Below, piece by piece: positions 18,722 to 30,016 of a stretch of DNA of 64,000 nucleotides (position 1 is its first letter; each line of letters opens with the position of its first letter). This DNA comes from Pseudomonadota bacterium (GTDB lineage Bacteria > Pseudomonadota > Alphaproteobacteria > Azospirillales > Azospirillaceae). The DNA lies in NCBI GenBank assembly GCA_023423695.1, contig JAFAFA010000004.1, positions 91,904-155,903 on the forward strand, in the 5' to 3' direction. The position numbers and the translations under genes were made by a program. The notes beneath the pieces are model-generated. The model was given only the letters and a program-made list of their open reading frames with translations. It searched no databases and had not been told where the DNA came from.

Positions 18722-19324
18722 TCAGAGGCGGAGAATGCTGGCGAGATCCTCGGGCAACGCCTCTTCCGCAGCCAGCACCCGCAGCTTCAGCAGGCTGGCG
18801 ACCGCCATGGCATCGGTGATCGCGCCGGCCAGCACCATGTCGATCACCTCGGCGAAGGGTACGCGGCGGACCGCCAGCACCTCGGTTTCGTCGGGAGCGG
18901 ACTCGCCCTGCTCCAGGCCCCAGGCGACGAAGGTATGGGCGACCTCGTCGGTGATGCAGTTGGACAGGTGAAGCTTCATCAGCGGCATCCAGCGCCGCGC
19001 CGTGAGGCCGGTCTCCTCGCGCAGTTCGCGCGCCGCCGATTCCTGCGGCTCCACCCCCTTGCGCCCGCCTCCTTCCGGAATTTCCCAGCTGTATTGCTTC
19101 AGCGGGAACCGATACTGGCCGACCAGCGTCACCGTGCCGTCGTCGTGGATCGGCACCACGCCGGTGGCGAGGCTGCGGGGATGGACGACGCCGTAGATGC
19201 CGGGAGCGCCCTTCGGGGTCAGAACCTTATGCTCGACCACCTCCATCCAGGCATTCTCGTACTTCGTCGTGCTGGTCAGCACGGTCCAGGGATTGCCGGT
19301 GGACTCACCGGTTTCGATCGGCAC
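18722..19324 (-). CDS. NUDIX hydrolase, ADP-ribose pyrophosphatase-like
   Basis: 200 residues. The NUDIX box is GGGRKGVEPQESAARE followed by LREETGL, fitting GX5EX7REUXEEXGU. Upstream GVVPIHDDGTVTLVGQYRFP and WEIPEG are typical of ADP-sugar pyrophosphatases, which split ADP-ribose into AMP and ribose phosphate. I chose a GTG start at 19324: it follows a GGAGG-type ribosome site and precedes the first conserved segment. The in-frame ATG at 19483 lies in AT-rich DNA and would add about 50 residues unlike any family member. Transcribed toward the exonuclease gene and probably cotranscribed with it. Confidence 0.85.
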   Translation of the reverse strand: MPIETGESTGNPWTVLTSTTKYENAWMEVVEHKVLTPKGAPGIYGVVHPRSLATGVVPIHDDGTVTLVGQYRFPLKQYSWEIPEGGGRKGVEPQESAARELREETGLTARRWMPLMKLHLSNCITDEVAHTFVAWGLEQGESAPDETEVLAVRRVPFAEVIDMVLAGAITDAMAVASLLKLRVLAAEEALPEDLASILRL

Positions 19325-19583
19325 GCGAGGCCCCCTCCGTCGGTTGCGGCCGGAGTATAGGGAGACAGCCCTGGGGTCGCAATGGCCGCACCTCAGCAGG
19401 TCACAGACAAAAAATGATAAAATTTTCCAACAATTAGGGGTAACAAAGTCCAAATCGTTAAATAATGGTTTCTTGACAGACAAATCGACCGCACTTACTT
19501 CTAAATCGCGGCAGGAAAAGTCGTGGTCATACTCCGAATGGGCGGGGCGACAGCCGACCCATTGACCTGGAAAGGGCAGCTAC

Positions 19584-20645
19584 GTGGCTCCGCAGTTTAA
19601 TCCACAGGATTTGGAGCGGTGGCGAAACCCCGACTGGCGTATCCGTTTGACCGCTTGGTGGGAAGGGTATGACCTCTCCCGGTTGTCCTGCGTTAAAAAC
19701 CGGTCTGCCCTGCGTAACTCGACGGACGGGCGCAGGCACGGGCCGGTCAATGCGGTCGGCACCGCGTTCGGCCCTTCCGCTCCCTCCCCTGCTGCGGTCG
19801 ATCCGCCTCCATCCGGCCCGGCAGCCGGCGGCAATCCGGAACTGGACCGGCTGGCGTCGATGCAACTCGACCGCCACGGCGAACCCGTCTGGTCGCCGGC
19901 ACGCAGCGAGGGTGCGCAGCTTCTGTGGGGCCAGGACATGACCGGACCAGAGGAGGCGGCATGGATGGTCGACTGCGTCCGCTCCTTCGGGTTGAACCCG
20001 GCCAAGAGCGTGCTGGACCTGTCGGCCGGCCTGGGCGGAACCGCCCGTGCGCTGGTGGAAAGCTGCGACACCTGGGTGACCGGGCTGGAGCCGTCGCCGC
20101 TGCTGGCGAAGCTGGCGATGGACCGGTCGAAGGCGCTGGGACTGTCGAAGAAGGCACCGGTCGCCCAGTACGACCCGGAGCATTTCAACCAAGCCGGCAG
20201 CTTCGACCTCGTCATGGCCGACCGCATCGTCCACCGGGTTCGCGACAAGGAGCTGTTCCTGGACCGGGTCGGCGACTGCGTGAAGCCCAAAGGCGGCATC
20301 GCCCTGTTCGATTACGTGATCGACGGTGCCCCCGGTTCCTGGGACGCCTGGAGCGCATGGCGGGACGAGGAGCCGATGGAGGTCTATCCCTGGACCGCCA
20401 CCCGCATGGCGGACGAGTTGACCCAGCGCAACCTCGACCTCCGCATCACCGAGGATCTGACCCAACTGCACCGCCGCCACATCATCGACCGGGTGCGCAA
20501 GCTCGCGGACACGCTGACGAACGCCGTGCCGACGGCGCCTGTGCTGGCGGCACTGAAGCGCGAGCTTGCCCTTTGGTGGGCGCGGCTGAAGGTGCTGGGC
20601 AGCGGCCTGCGCTTCGTCCGCTACGTGGCGGTGAAGCCGGCGTAA
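19584..20645 (+). CDS. methyltransferase-like protein with unusual N-terminus
   Basis: 353 residues. The first 115 residues are not recognised; they are Trp-rich at the start (DLERWRNPDWRIRLTAWWEG) and then Pro/Ala-rich. From about residue 120 a class I methyltransferase fold follows: SVLDLSAGLGGTARAL as motif I, VTGLEPSPLLAKLA, SFDLVMADRIVHRV and KPKGGIALFDYVIDG. The ending (LKRELALWWARLKVLGSGL) is basic and helical. The upstream 250 bp are AT-rich, likely promoter DNA. Substrate unknown. An isolated gene before acnA. Confidence 0.72.
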   Translation: MAPQFNPQDLERWRNPDWRIRLTAWWEGYDLSRLSCVKNRSALRNSTDGRRHGPVNAVGTAFGPSAPSPAAVDPPPSGPAAGGNPELDRLASMQLDRHGEPVWSPARSEGAQLLWGQDMTGPEEAAWMVDCVRSFGLNPAKSVLDLSAGLGGTARALVESCDTWVTGLEPSPLLAKLAMDRSKALGLSKKAPVAQYDPEHFNQAGSFDLVMADRIVHRVRDKELFLDRVGDCVKPKGGIALFDYVIDGAPGSWDAWSAWRDEEPMEVYPWTATRMADELTQRNLDLRITEDLTQLHRRHIIDRVRKLADTLTNAVPTAPVLAALKRELALWWARLKVLGSGLRFVRYVAVKPA

Positions 20646-20990
20646 GATTCCGAAGCAGGCCTCCCTAATGTTCATATGAGTAAAGAAAGCATCCGCCGTT
20701 GCAGCATAGGATGTTCGGCGGATATTTCCCGAGGACCACCCCGACGGTCAGGTTTGGGACGATGCTCCACGACCATGCCCATGCTCCCGCTTTCTTCGAG
20801 CCAAGCGTTTGATCTGTACCGCGCACGCCCTACATCTTGCCTGCATGACGCGCGGGCGCCGTTGCGGCCGCCCCAGTCTTTTGGACGATCTCCGGCGTCC
20901 TTCTGACCGTCATCACCCGGACCGTAACCGAAGCGCTCTCCCAAGCGCCGCCCAAGGCGCATGCCCGACCCAAAGCCAAGGAGGCTTCCC
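20646..20990. other. intergenic region upstream of acnA
   Basis: 345 bp with no credible gene. It must hold the acnA promoter. A good ribosome site (AAGGAGG, 20978-20984) ends the region. I saw no clear operator. Confidence 0.5.
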
Positions 20991-23678
<2,688 letters not shown>

Positions 23679-23701
23679 GGCTGCCGAGGCCTGAATAAGG
23701 A

Positions 23702-23737
23702 AAGGGCCGCTTCCCGGTGCTGGGGAGCGGCCCTTTT
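23702..23737 (+). terminator. terminator after acnA
   Basis: Stem AAGGGCCGCTTCCC / GGGGAGCGGCCCTT followed by TTT, 23 bp after the stop. As it sits between convergent genes and has A residues at its left, it may serve both strands. Confidence 0.9.
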
Positions 23738-23768
23738 TCCTTGATGCCCTGTTTTGGCCCGCGTGCCC

Positions 23769-26700
23769 TCACGCCGCCCCGGCGCTCGCCATCATGCGGC
23801 GAAGGTCGTTGGGGAAGACCGGCTTGTGCAAGAGGCGGAAGCCGCGGCGTTCGGCCTCTTCCTGGCGTTCGGAGCTGGTGTCGCCGGTCAGGATGATACC
23901 GGGAACGGTCCGCCCCAGCATGGCCTGCACCGCGACGACCGCCTCCGGGCCGGTGCGGCCCTGCTGGAGCTGGTAGTCGGCCAGAACGATCTGCGGACAG
24001 CGCCCGTCGGCTTGCAGCCGCTCCAGCGCCTGATCGCCCGACTTGGCGGTCAGCACGTCATAGCCCCAGCCCTCCAGGATCGCCTTCAGGCCGAGCAGGA
24101 TGATCGCCTCGTCGTCGATCACCAGCACCATGCCCTTGGCATCCGCTCCCTTGCCGGGCGGGACCGCCGTCGCTCGCTGGGCAGCGGGCTGAACAACGGG
24201 CGCTTGGGCGGACGAGCCGGCAACGGCAGGCGCGGCTACCGCCGTCTTGACCGCAATGTCGCCGCCACCCGTCGCCCCCTTGCCCTTGCCGCCACCGAAC
24301 GCGCTGGCGATGGCGCTGATCGCCTGTCCACGATCATTGGCGGCGGCATTGGCGGCATCGTTGGCGGCGGAGCGGCGGGCCAGCGACGCCGCGGCGGCGG
24401 CCGTGCCGCTGGCGGGACGGGCATTGCCCAGGATCACCCGCGGAAGTTCCACCGCGAAGACCGAGCCCTTGCCCTCCCACGACCGCACCGTCACCGGATG
24501 GCCGAGCAGCCGCGACAACCGCTGGACGATGGCCAGCCCCAGGCCCAGGCCGCGCTCGCTGCGCTCGCCCAGCTGGGTGAACTCCTCGAAGATGTCCTCC
24601 AGCCGGTCGGCGGGGATGCCGGCGCCGGTGTCCCAGACCTCCACCCGCATGCCCGACGGCGTGCGGCGGCAGCCCAGCAGCACCTTGCCGCCGGTGGTGT
24701 AGCGCAGGGCGTTTTCCACCAGATTGCGCAGGATCCGCTCCAGATGGGCAGGGTCGGTGCGCACCCAGGCACGGGTCGGCACGGCGCGCAGTTCCAGCCC
24801 CTTCTGGGCGGCGCGGGGGCCGTATTCGGCGACCAGCCGGCCAAGCAGCTGGTTCAGCCGCACCTCCACCGGAGTGGCGACGATCTTGCCGGATTCCAGC
24901 CGCGACATGTCGAGCAGCCCGTCCAGCAGGGTCTTCAGCGTGTCCAGCCCCTGGCGGATGTTGTCCAGGATCGGCAGCGCCGGGTGCCCCTGCAGCCGGT
25001 CGCTCAGCGCCGCGGTGAAGAGATAGAGCGACTGGACCGGCTGGCGCAGGTCGTGGCTGGCGGCGGCCAGGAATTTCGATTTCCCTTCGTTGGCCTGATC
25101 GGCCTCCTCCCGCAACCGGTGCAGTTCGGCCTCGGCCTTCTTGCGGTCGGTGACCTCGACGGCGGCGCAGGTGACGCCCTCCACCCGGCCGGAGGGATCG
25201 CGCAGCGGATCGACGGTCAGGTCGAAGAAGCGCTCCTCGCCCTTGAAGCGGATGCGGACCTCCTCCCGCGCGCCGACGCCGCTCTCCATCACGCGGCGCT
25301 TCAGCGCCATCAGGTTGTCGGCCTCCTCGCCAGGGTCGAACAGGTCGGCGTCGGTGCGGCCGTTGAGCGTCTCCGGCGAAAAGCCCAGCAATTCCGAATG
25401 GGACCAGGTGTAGCGCAGGTCGCGGTCCTGGTTGAAGACCGCCACGCCCGAATTGCGCAGGCCGGTGCGCACGCGCTCCTCGGCGACGCGCAGGGCCTCC
25501 TCGGTGCGCTTGCGCTCGGTGATGTCGATGCCCGACGCGATCAGGTGGGTGACATGGCCGTCGGCATCGACCATCGGGGTCAGGTTGACGTCCACCGTCA
25601 TCTCGCGTCCGTCGCCCAGCCGCAGCCCGGAGTCGAAACGGGAGGAGCGGCCGTGCGCTCCCAGCGCCAGCGCCTGGCGCAACCGTTCACGCCCGGTGTC
25701 GTCGAAGGACAGCCAGCAGATCTCGTCGAAGGGACGGCCGACGATGCGGGCGGCCGGCAGCCCGGCGGCATCGGCGGCGGCACGGTTGACCTGGGCCACC
25801 GCCCCGTCCGGCGTCAGCACGCCGACATAGGCCGGCAGCGCGTCCAGAACGGCGCGGATGTGGGCTTCCGACTGGCGCAGCGCCGCTTCGCGCGCTTCCA
25901 GCCGATCGGCCATCATGTCGAAGGCATGGCCGAGCTGGCCGATCTCCGACGAGCGGTCGGACAGCTTGACGCGGGTGGTGGTCTTGCCCTCGCTCCAGTC
26001 GCGGGCGGCGCAGACCAGCGCGTCCACCGGGCGGCGGATGAACAGGGTGCCGCCGATCCAGGCGGCGGCGGCGGCGACCAGGAAGCCCGACAGGGTCATC
26101 AGCAGCCCGTCGCGGGTGGCGCGGTCCACTGCCCCCATCGCGGCCCCTTGGTCGACGCCGACGCTGATGAACAGGTCGCGGATTCCGGCGGTGGGCGGGG
26201 AGAAGGCCAGGATGCGGGATACGCCGTCCATTCCGGGCAGCATCGTCACGCCCGCATCCGTCGCCGACAGCAGCGGCAGGTAGTTGTCCGGCAGCCGCTC
26301 GCCGACGCGGCCCTGGGTGCCCGGCAGCTTGACCAGGATGGTGCCGGAGCGGTCGGCCACGGTCAGGGCCGTGTTCTCCGGCATCGGACGGGTGGCGAAG
26401 ATGGAGGTCAGCCGCGGCACGTCGAGCGACAGGGCGATCACGCCGGCCCGCTTGCCGTCGGCGTCGGTGTAGGGAACCGCGACCGGAAGCTCGCCGCCGG
26501 CGGCACCGGAATGGGTGATCGTCCATTCGCCGACGACGAAGCGCCCCTGGGCCATCGCCCGGCGGAAATGCGGCTGCGAGGTCAGCGAGGAGCCGATGCG
26601 CGACGGGTCGGCGCTGCACTTGATGCGCCCGCCGGCATCGGTGACCGACAGCGTGCGGTAGTCGGCGGAGCGGGCGGACAGCCGCTCCAGATAGGTTTGG

Positions 26701-26939
26701 CAACCGGCGACCTCGCCCCCACGCAGGAAAGGGGCCTCCGTCACCGCGGTGACCATCAGCCGGGCGCTGTCCAGAATGCGGACATGTTCGCTTTCCACCT
26801 GACGCAGCAGCCGTTCCGCCTGGAGGGTGACCTCCGCCTCGCGCTCCGCCCGCTGGTCGAGCACGCTGTAGATCTGGATGCCGATCGCCGGCAGCACCGC
26901 GAGCAGGACCAGGATGAAGAGGCGTGCCAGAAGGGTCAT
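23769..26939 (-). CDS. membrane hybrid histidine kinase (Cache-HAMP-PAS-PAS-HisKA-HATPase-REC)
   Basis: 1056 residues from ATG 26939, which begins at the first membrane helix (MTLLARLFILVLLAVLPAIG). Then a periplasmic Cache-like sensor to about residue 265, a second helix (LLMTLSGFLVAAAAAWIGG), a HAMP-like linker (IRRPVDALVCAARDWSEG), two PAS domains, a kinase core with His in AAASHDLRQPVQSLYLF (near residue 628), ATPase boxes NLVENALRYT and GLGLGLAIV, then an Ala-rich linker of about 100 residues, and a receiver (PQIVLADYQLQQGRTG). The SHDLRQP group of kinases is common in alphaproteobacteria. No response-regulator partner is adjacent; the target is unknown. Confidence 0.92.
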   Translation of the reverse strand: MTLLARLFILVLLAVLPAIGIQIYSVLDQRAEREAEVTLQAERLLRQVESEHVRILDSARLMVTAVTEAPFLRGGEVAGCQTYLERLSARSADYRTLSVTDAGGRIKCSADPSRIGSSLTSQPHFRRAMAQGRFVVGEWTITHSGAAGGELPVAVPYTDADGKRAGVIALSLDVPRLTSIFATRPMPENTALTVADRSGTILVKLPGTQGRVGERLPDNYLPLLSATDAGVTMLPGMDGVSRILAFSPPTAGIRDLFISVGVDQGAAMGAVDRATRDGLLMTLSGFLVAAAAAWIGGTLFIRRPVDALVCAARDWSEGKTTTRVKLSDRSSEIGQLGHAFDMMADRLEAREAALRQSEAHIRAVLDALPAYVGVLTPDGAVAQVNRAAADAAGLPAARIVGRPFDEICWLSFDDTGRERLRQALALGAHGRSSRFDSGLRLGDGREMTVDVNLTPMVDADGHVTHLIASGIDITERKRTEEALRVAEERVRTGLRNSGVAVFNQDRDLRYTWSHSELLGFSPETLNGRTDADLFDPGEEADNLMALKRRVMESGVGAREEVRIRFKGEERFFDLTVDPLRDPSGRVEGVTCAAVEVTDRKKAEAELHRLREEADQANEGKSKFLAAASHDLRQPVQSLYLFTAALSDRLQGHPALPILDNIRQGLDTLKTLLDGLLDMSRLESGKIVATPVEVRLNQLLGRLVAEYGPRAAQKGLELRAVPTRAWVRTDPAHLERILRNLVENALRYTTGGKVLLGCRRTPSGMRVEVWDTGAGIPADRLEDIFEEFTQLGERSERGLGLGLAIVQRLSRLLGHPVTVRSWEGKGSVFAVELPRVILGNARPASGTAAAAASLARRSAANDAANAAANDRGQAISAIASAFGGGKGKGATGGGDIAVKTAVAAPAVAGSSAQAPVVQPAAQRATAVPPGKGADAKGMVLVIDDEAIILLGLKAILEGWGYDVLTAKSGDQALERLQADGRCPQIVLADYQLQQGRTGPEAVVAVQAMLGRTVPGIILTGDTSSERQEEAERRGFRLLHKPVFPNDLRRMMASAGAA

Positions 26940-27279
26940 GGCGTAGACGAGGCTCCCACCGCGAAACCGACCGGATGGCGCATCGGGCGCGCCACCGTGC
27001 CGCATGCCTATCGCTAACGCACTTATGGTTAAGCGCCGGTTAATTCAGAAAACAGTTGGGTAGAATAGGCGGAAATATCCCAACCAATCGAAAGGATCGT
27101 CCTCAAGAATGCCGGTTGGTTGGCCGCATTTGCGTAAAAATCCAAAACATACCCCCAACGAGTGGTTATGGCCGAAGGAGGTATGCCGTCGCCATGACCT
27201 GAAGCTCTCACCCCAGGGGCAGATTTGGATTTCCGGTGATGCGGGAACAGCGCCGGGAATCGGGTGTTGATGGCTTGCA
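26940..27279. other. AT-richer intergenic region between kinase and amidoligase
   Basis: 340 bp containing the divergent promoters. From 27010 to 27180 it is distinctly less GC-rich than its surroundings. No hairpin, operator or RNA gene was recognised. A short reading frame opposite (27029-27280) has no homology I know. Confidence 0.5.
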
Positions 27280-28302
27280 ATGACCCATCCCTTCTTCCTC
27301 CCCCCGCACCGCACCACCCCCCAGGGCACGCCGCGCCGCGTCGGGGTGGAACTTGAATTCGCCGACCTGGACGCGCCGTCGGCCGCGTCCTGCGTGCGCG
27401 AGCTGTTCGGGGGGACGGTCACCGTCGAAAACCCGCACCGATGTCTGGTGAGCGGCACCAGCCTGGGCGACTTCACGGTGGAGCTGGATATGCGCTCCGC
27501 CCATCCCGGCAAGGGAGGGGCCGCGATGCTGGACCCCTTGCGTCCGCTCTGGGGCAACATCGGCAGTCTGGTGATGCCGTTCGAGATCGCCGCCCCGCCG
27601 GTGACGGTTGAGCAGATGCCGGACCTGGAAAGACTGGTCGCCTGCCTGCGCGACCGCGGTGCCGCCGGAACGGAGGCCAGCCCGCTCTTCGCCTTCGGCC
27701 TGCATTTCAATCCGGAGGTGGCGCGGACGGACGGCGACTATGTGCTGGACCACCTGAAGGCCTTCCTGATCCTGGCGCCCTGGCTGCGGCGGGAGATCCG
27801 CGTCGATCCGACCCGCCGCCTGTCCGGCTTCATCGCCGCCTTCCCCACCCATTATGCCGCCAAGCTCGCGGATCCGGCCTATCGCCCCGACCTGGGCGGC
27901 CTGATCGACGATTATCTGGCCGACAATCCGACCCGCAACCGCGAGCTGGACCTGTTCCCGCTGTTCGCCCATCTCGCCCCCGACCGCTTGGCGAAGGCGA
28001 TGGAGGACCCGCATGTCCGCCCGCGCCCGACCTTCCACTACCGGCTGCCCAACGCGCGGCTGAGCGATCCGAACTGGTCGCTCGCCGCCGACTGGAACCG
28101 CTGGGTGGCGGTGGAGCGTCTGGCGGCGGACCGTGCCTTGCTGGACGCGCTGGGCGCCGAGTACCGGCAGGTGGCCGACACGCAGGCAGCCGATCGCTGG
28201 GCCGAGCGGATCGACGGCTTCATGGCCGCGAATCCCGTCATCCATGGCCCTCCCGGTGAGGAGAATGCCGCTGCCGACGACACGCTGCGGCAAGCCGGCT
28301 GA
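27280..28302 (+). CDS. amidoligase family protein
   Basis: 340 residues of the ATP-dependent amidoligase family (glutamine-synthetase-like fold). The N-terminal VGVELEFADLDAP is the family's GxExE/EF-type metal-binding strand, followed by VELDMRSAHP, and FAFGLHFNPEV supplies the conserved His/Asn segment. These enzymes are predicted to form amide or isopeptide bonds between a carboxylate and an amine; the products are mostly unknown. The next gene, 14 bp downstream on the same strand, is a class-I amidotransferase-like hydrolase. Published genome surveys (Iyer and colleagues, 2009) noted such ligase/hydrolase pairs. The last 40 residues look disordered. Confidence 0.82.
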   Translation: MTHPFFLPPHRTTPQGTPRRVGVELEFADLDAPSAASCVRELFGGTVTVENPHRCLVSGTSLGDFTVELDMRSAHPGKGGAAMLDPLRPLWGNIGSLVMPFEIAAPPVTVEQMPDLERLVACLRDRGAAGTEASPLFAFGLHFNPEVARTDGDYVLDHLKAFLILAPWLRREIRVDPTRRLSGFIAAFPTHYAAKLADPAYRPDLGGLIDDYLADNPTRNRELDLFPLFAHLAPDRLAKAMEDPHVRPRPTFHYRLPNARLSDPNWSLAADWNRWVAVERLAADRALLDALGAEYRQVADTQAADRWAERIDGFMAANPVIHGPPGEENAAADDTLRQAG

Positions 28303-28316
28303 AAAGGGAGCGTGCC

Positions 28317-29093
28317 ATGGCAGCCGTCATCGGAAGGTCCCGGCCGCTGGTCGGCATCACCGCCTCCGTCCATGGCAGCCGCATCGCCGCCATGGCCAAC
28401 CGCCTCGCGCTGTGGCGGGCCGGCGCCGCGTCGGTCCGCATCACGGCCGAGGCACCCTTCCCCATCGACCGGCTGGACGCGCTGGTGGTCGGCGGCGGCG
28501 ACGACATCGACGCCGCGCTATACGGCGAATCCGCCCGGCCGCACATCCGCATCGATCCCGAACGCGACCGGCTGGAGATGCGCGCGCTGGACTGCGCCGC
28601 CCAACTTGGTCTGCCGGTGCTGGGGATCTGCCGCGGGTCGCAGATGATCAACGTCCACCGCGGCGGCTCGCTGCACGTCGACATCCACGAGGTGTACGAG
28701 GAAGCGCCGCACATGCGCACTGTGCTGCCGCGCAAGCGCATCCGCATCGAGCCCGACAGCCGGCTGTACTGTATCCTCGGCCTCGCCGAATGCCGGGTGA
28801 ACGCCCTGCACCACCAGTCGGTCGACCGTGTCGGCGACGGCTTGCGGGTCGTCGCCCGCGAGCGCGCCGGCGTCGTCCAGGGCATCGAGGCGCCGGACGA
28901 GCCCTTCATGATCGGCGTGCAGTGGCACCCGGAATATTTGGTGACGGACAGCCGCCAGCAGGGCCTGTTCCGCCGTCTGGTCGCCACCGCCATGGGCACC
29001 GCCCCGCTGGACGACATCGCCGGAACCGCCCCGGCCGACCTTGACCGGACCGAGCCCTCACCCACCCGCCGGTCGGTGCGGGCGCAGGGCTGA
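28317..29093 (+). CDS. class-I glutamine amidotransferase / gamma-glutamyl hydrolase (PuuD-like)
   Basis: 258 residues, peptidase C26 family. Catalytic triad: nucleophile Cys in GLPVLGICRGSQMINVH, and His-Glu in IGVQWHPEYLV. The oxyanion segment LVVGGGDDIDAALYGE and HHQSVDRVG also fit. PuuD-type enzymes cleave gamma-glutamyl amides. Translated just after the amidoligase, it may remove or edit the amide that the ligase makes, or supply ammonia from glutamine. The C-terminal 25 residues (TAPADLDRTEPSPTRRS) are probably unstructured. Confidence 0.87.
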   Translation: MAAVIGRSRPLVGITASVHGSRIAAMANRLALWRAGAASVRITAEAPFPIDRLDALVVGGGDDIDAALYGESARPHIRIDPERDRLEMRALDCAAQLGLPVLGICRGSQMINVHRGGSLHVDIHEVYEEAPHMRTVLPRKRIRIEPDSRLYCILGLAECRVNALHHQSVDRVGDGLRVVARERAGVVQGIEAPDEPFMIGVQWHPEYLVTDSRQQGLFRRLVATAMGTAPLDDIAGTAPADLDRTEPSPTRRSVRAQG

Positions 29094-29189
29094 GCCGCTC
29101 TGGTTATCGGCAGCCACGCGTCTTTCCTCCGCCTCGCGCATCCCGTCGCGCCATACACTTGAAGACGTCTCGTTCCAAAACAACACGGG

Positions 29190-29241
29190 GCCAAAACGAC
29201 GCGGGCGCCGCCGGAGGGATGGCTCCGGCGACGCCCGCGGT
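29190..29241 (-). terminator. terminator of the secreted Ser/Gly-rich protein gene
   Basis: Stem CGGGCGCCGCCGGA / TCCGGCGACGCCCG with one mismatch; on the minus strand it is followed by CGTCGTTTTGG. Confidence 0.75.
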
Positions 29242-29261
29242 GTATGGCCGCAAAGCGGATG

Positions 29262-29657
29262 TTACTGGCTGCCGCCCTGGTCCGGGCCGCAGTTCGGGGT
29301 GCCCGGCGGGCAGTGGGTGCCCGTGGCGGTCTGGTTGTCGCGCGGGATGTTGCTGCCGGTGTTGTTGCCCATGCCCGACGGCGCGGTGGTCACGCCCGGC
29401 ATGGACGAACCGGACATGCTGCCGCTGGAGGTGCCGGTCGAACCCGAGGTGCCCGGAGCGTTCAGCGGACCGTTGCCCGACGAGCCGGCCGACGGCGAGG
29501 TGGTGGCGCCCGGCGTGGTGCGGACCACACCGTCCGGACCGGTGTAGCTGGTGGCGCTGTCGGCCGAGCCCTGCGGAACTTGCGGGGCCGTCTGGGCCAG
29601 CGCCGGGGTGGCCATCAGGAGAACCGCCGAAACGGCGCCGATCATCAGGTTACGCAT
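29262..29657 (-). CDS. secreted Ser/Gly/Thr/Pro-rich protein, unknown function
   Basis: 131 residues. Signal peptide MRNLMIGAVSAVLLMATPALA with cleavage after ALA, then a low-complexity tail dominated by Ser, Gly, Thr and Pro (GTSGSTGTSSGSMSGSS). It ends with two Cys in THCPPGTPNCGPD. Likely periplasmic or surface-exposed and disordered. Its own terminator follows. No family recognised; small secreted proteins with this composition are common in the genus and evolve fast. Confidence 0.75.
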   Translation of the reverse strand: MRNLMIGAVSAVLLMATPALAQTAPQVPQGSADSATSYTGPDGVVRTTPGATTSPSAGSSGNGPLNAPGTSGSTGTSSGSMSGSSMPGVTTAPSGMGNNTGSNIPRDNQTATGTHCPPGTPNCGPDQGGSQ

Positions 29658-30016
29658 CCTCGAACTCCTTCATGGTGGCAACGCCTCGCAGTCGGGCGTC
29701 TTGCGGATCGGGGCTAATGGCGGGCCATCCGTCGCGTGCCGTGTCGGCGTCGCGCTTGCCGGCTGGGCCATCGCCTCTTTCACCGGGTTCAACAGGGCAA
29801 TCCGGCCATGGTTTCGGTCGGTGAATGCGCTTTTTTCAGGAATCCGCGGCAAAAGCGTGGCTGCCGGGCCTCCTTTGGCGTGATCCAGACGCACCGGGCC
29901 TGCGACGGGAACAACCAGCCCCCGCCGGGGTTCAAGCCGCGAGGCGGACAGTGTGCCGGACAGCCGGCCGAAAGGTATCAATGCGTTTCCGCCGCGCCCG
30001 GAGTCGATTTTTACCG
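29658..30016. other. intergenic region before phospholipase D gene
   Basis: 359 bp with divergent promoters. The frame of the downstream gene stays open back to 29825, but that part has no homology and no ribosome site, so I leave it non-coding. No other structure noted. Confidence 0.45.

Noticed and set aside
19325..19483. N-terminal extension of the NUDIX protein to ATG 19483
   Set aside because: The extra 53 residues fall in AT-rich non-coding-like DNA and have no family match; a GTG with a ribosome site is better.
23754..27017. Open frame of about 1087 codons opposite the hybrid kinase
   Set aside because: Antisense artefact of high third-position GC; no domain is recognisable and the kinase on the other strand is complete.
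27029..27280. Possible 83-residue gene on the minus strand upstream of the amidoligase
   Set aside because: No ribosome site, no homology, atypical composition, and it occupies what should be the promoter of the amidoligase.
29825..30016. Longer phospholipase D start
   Set aside because: The extension is Arg-rich, has no ribosome site and no homology; ATG at 30017 is adequate.
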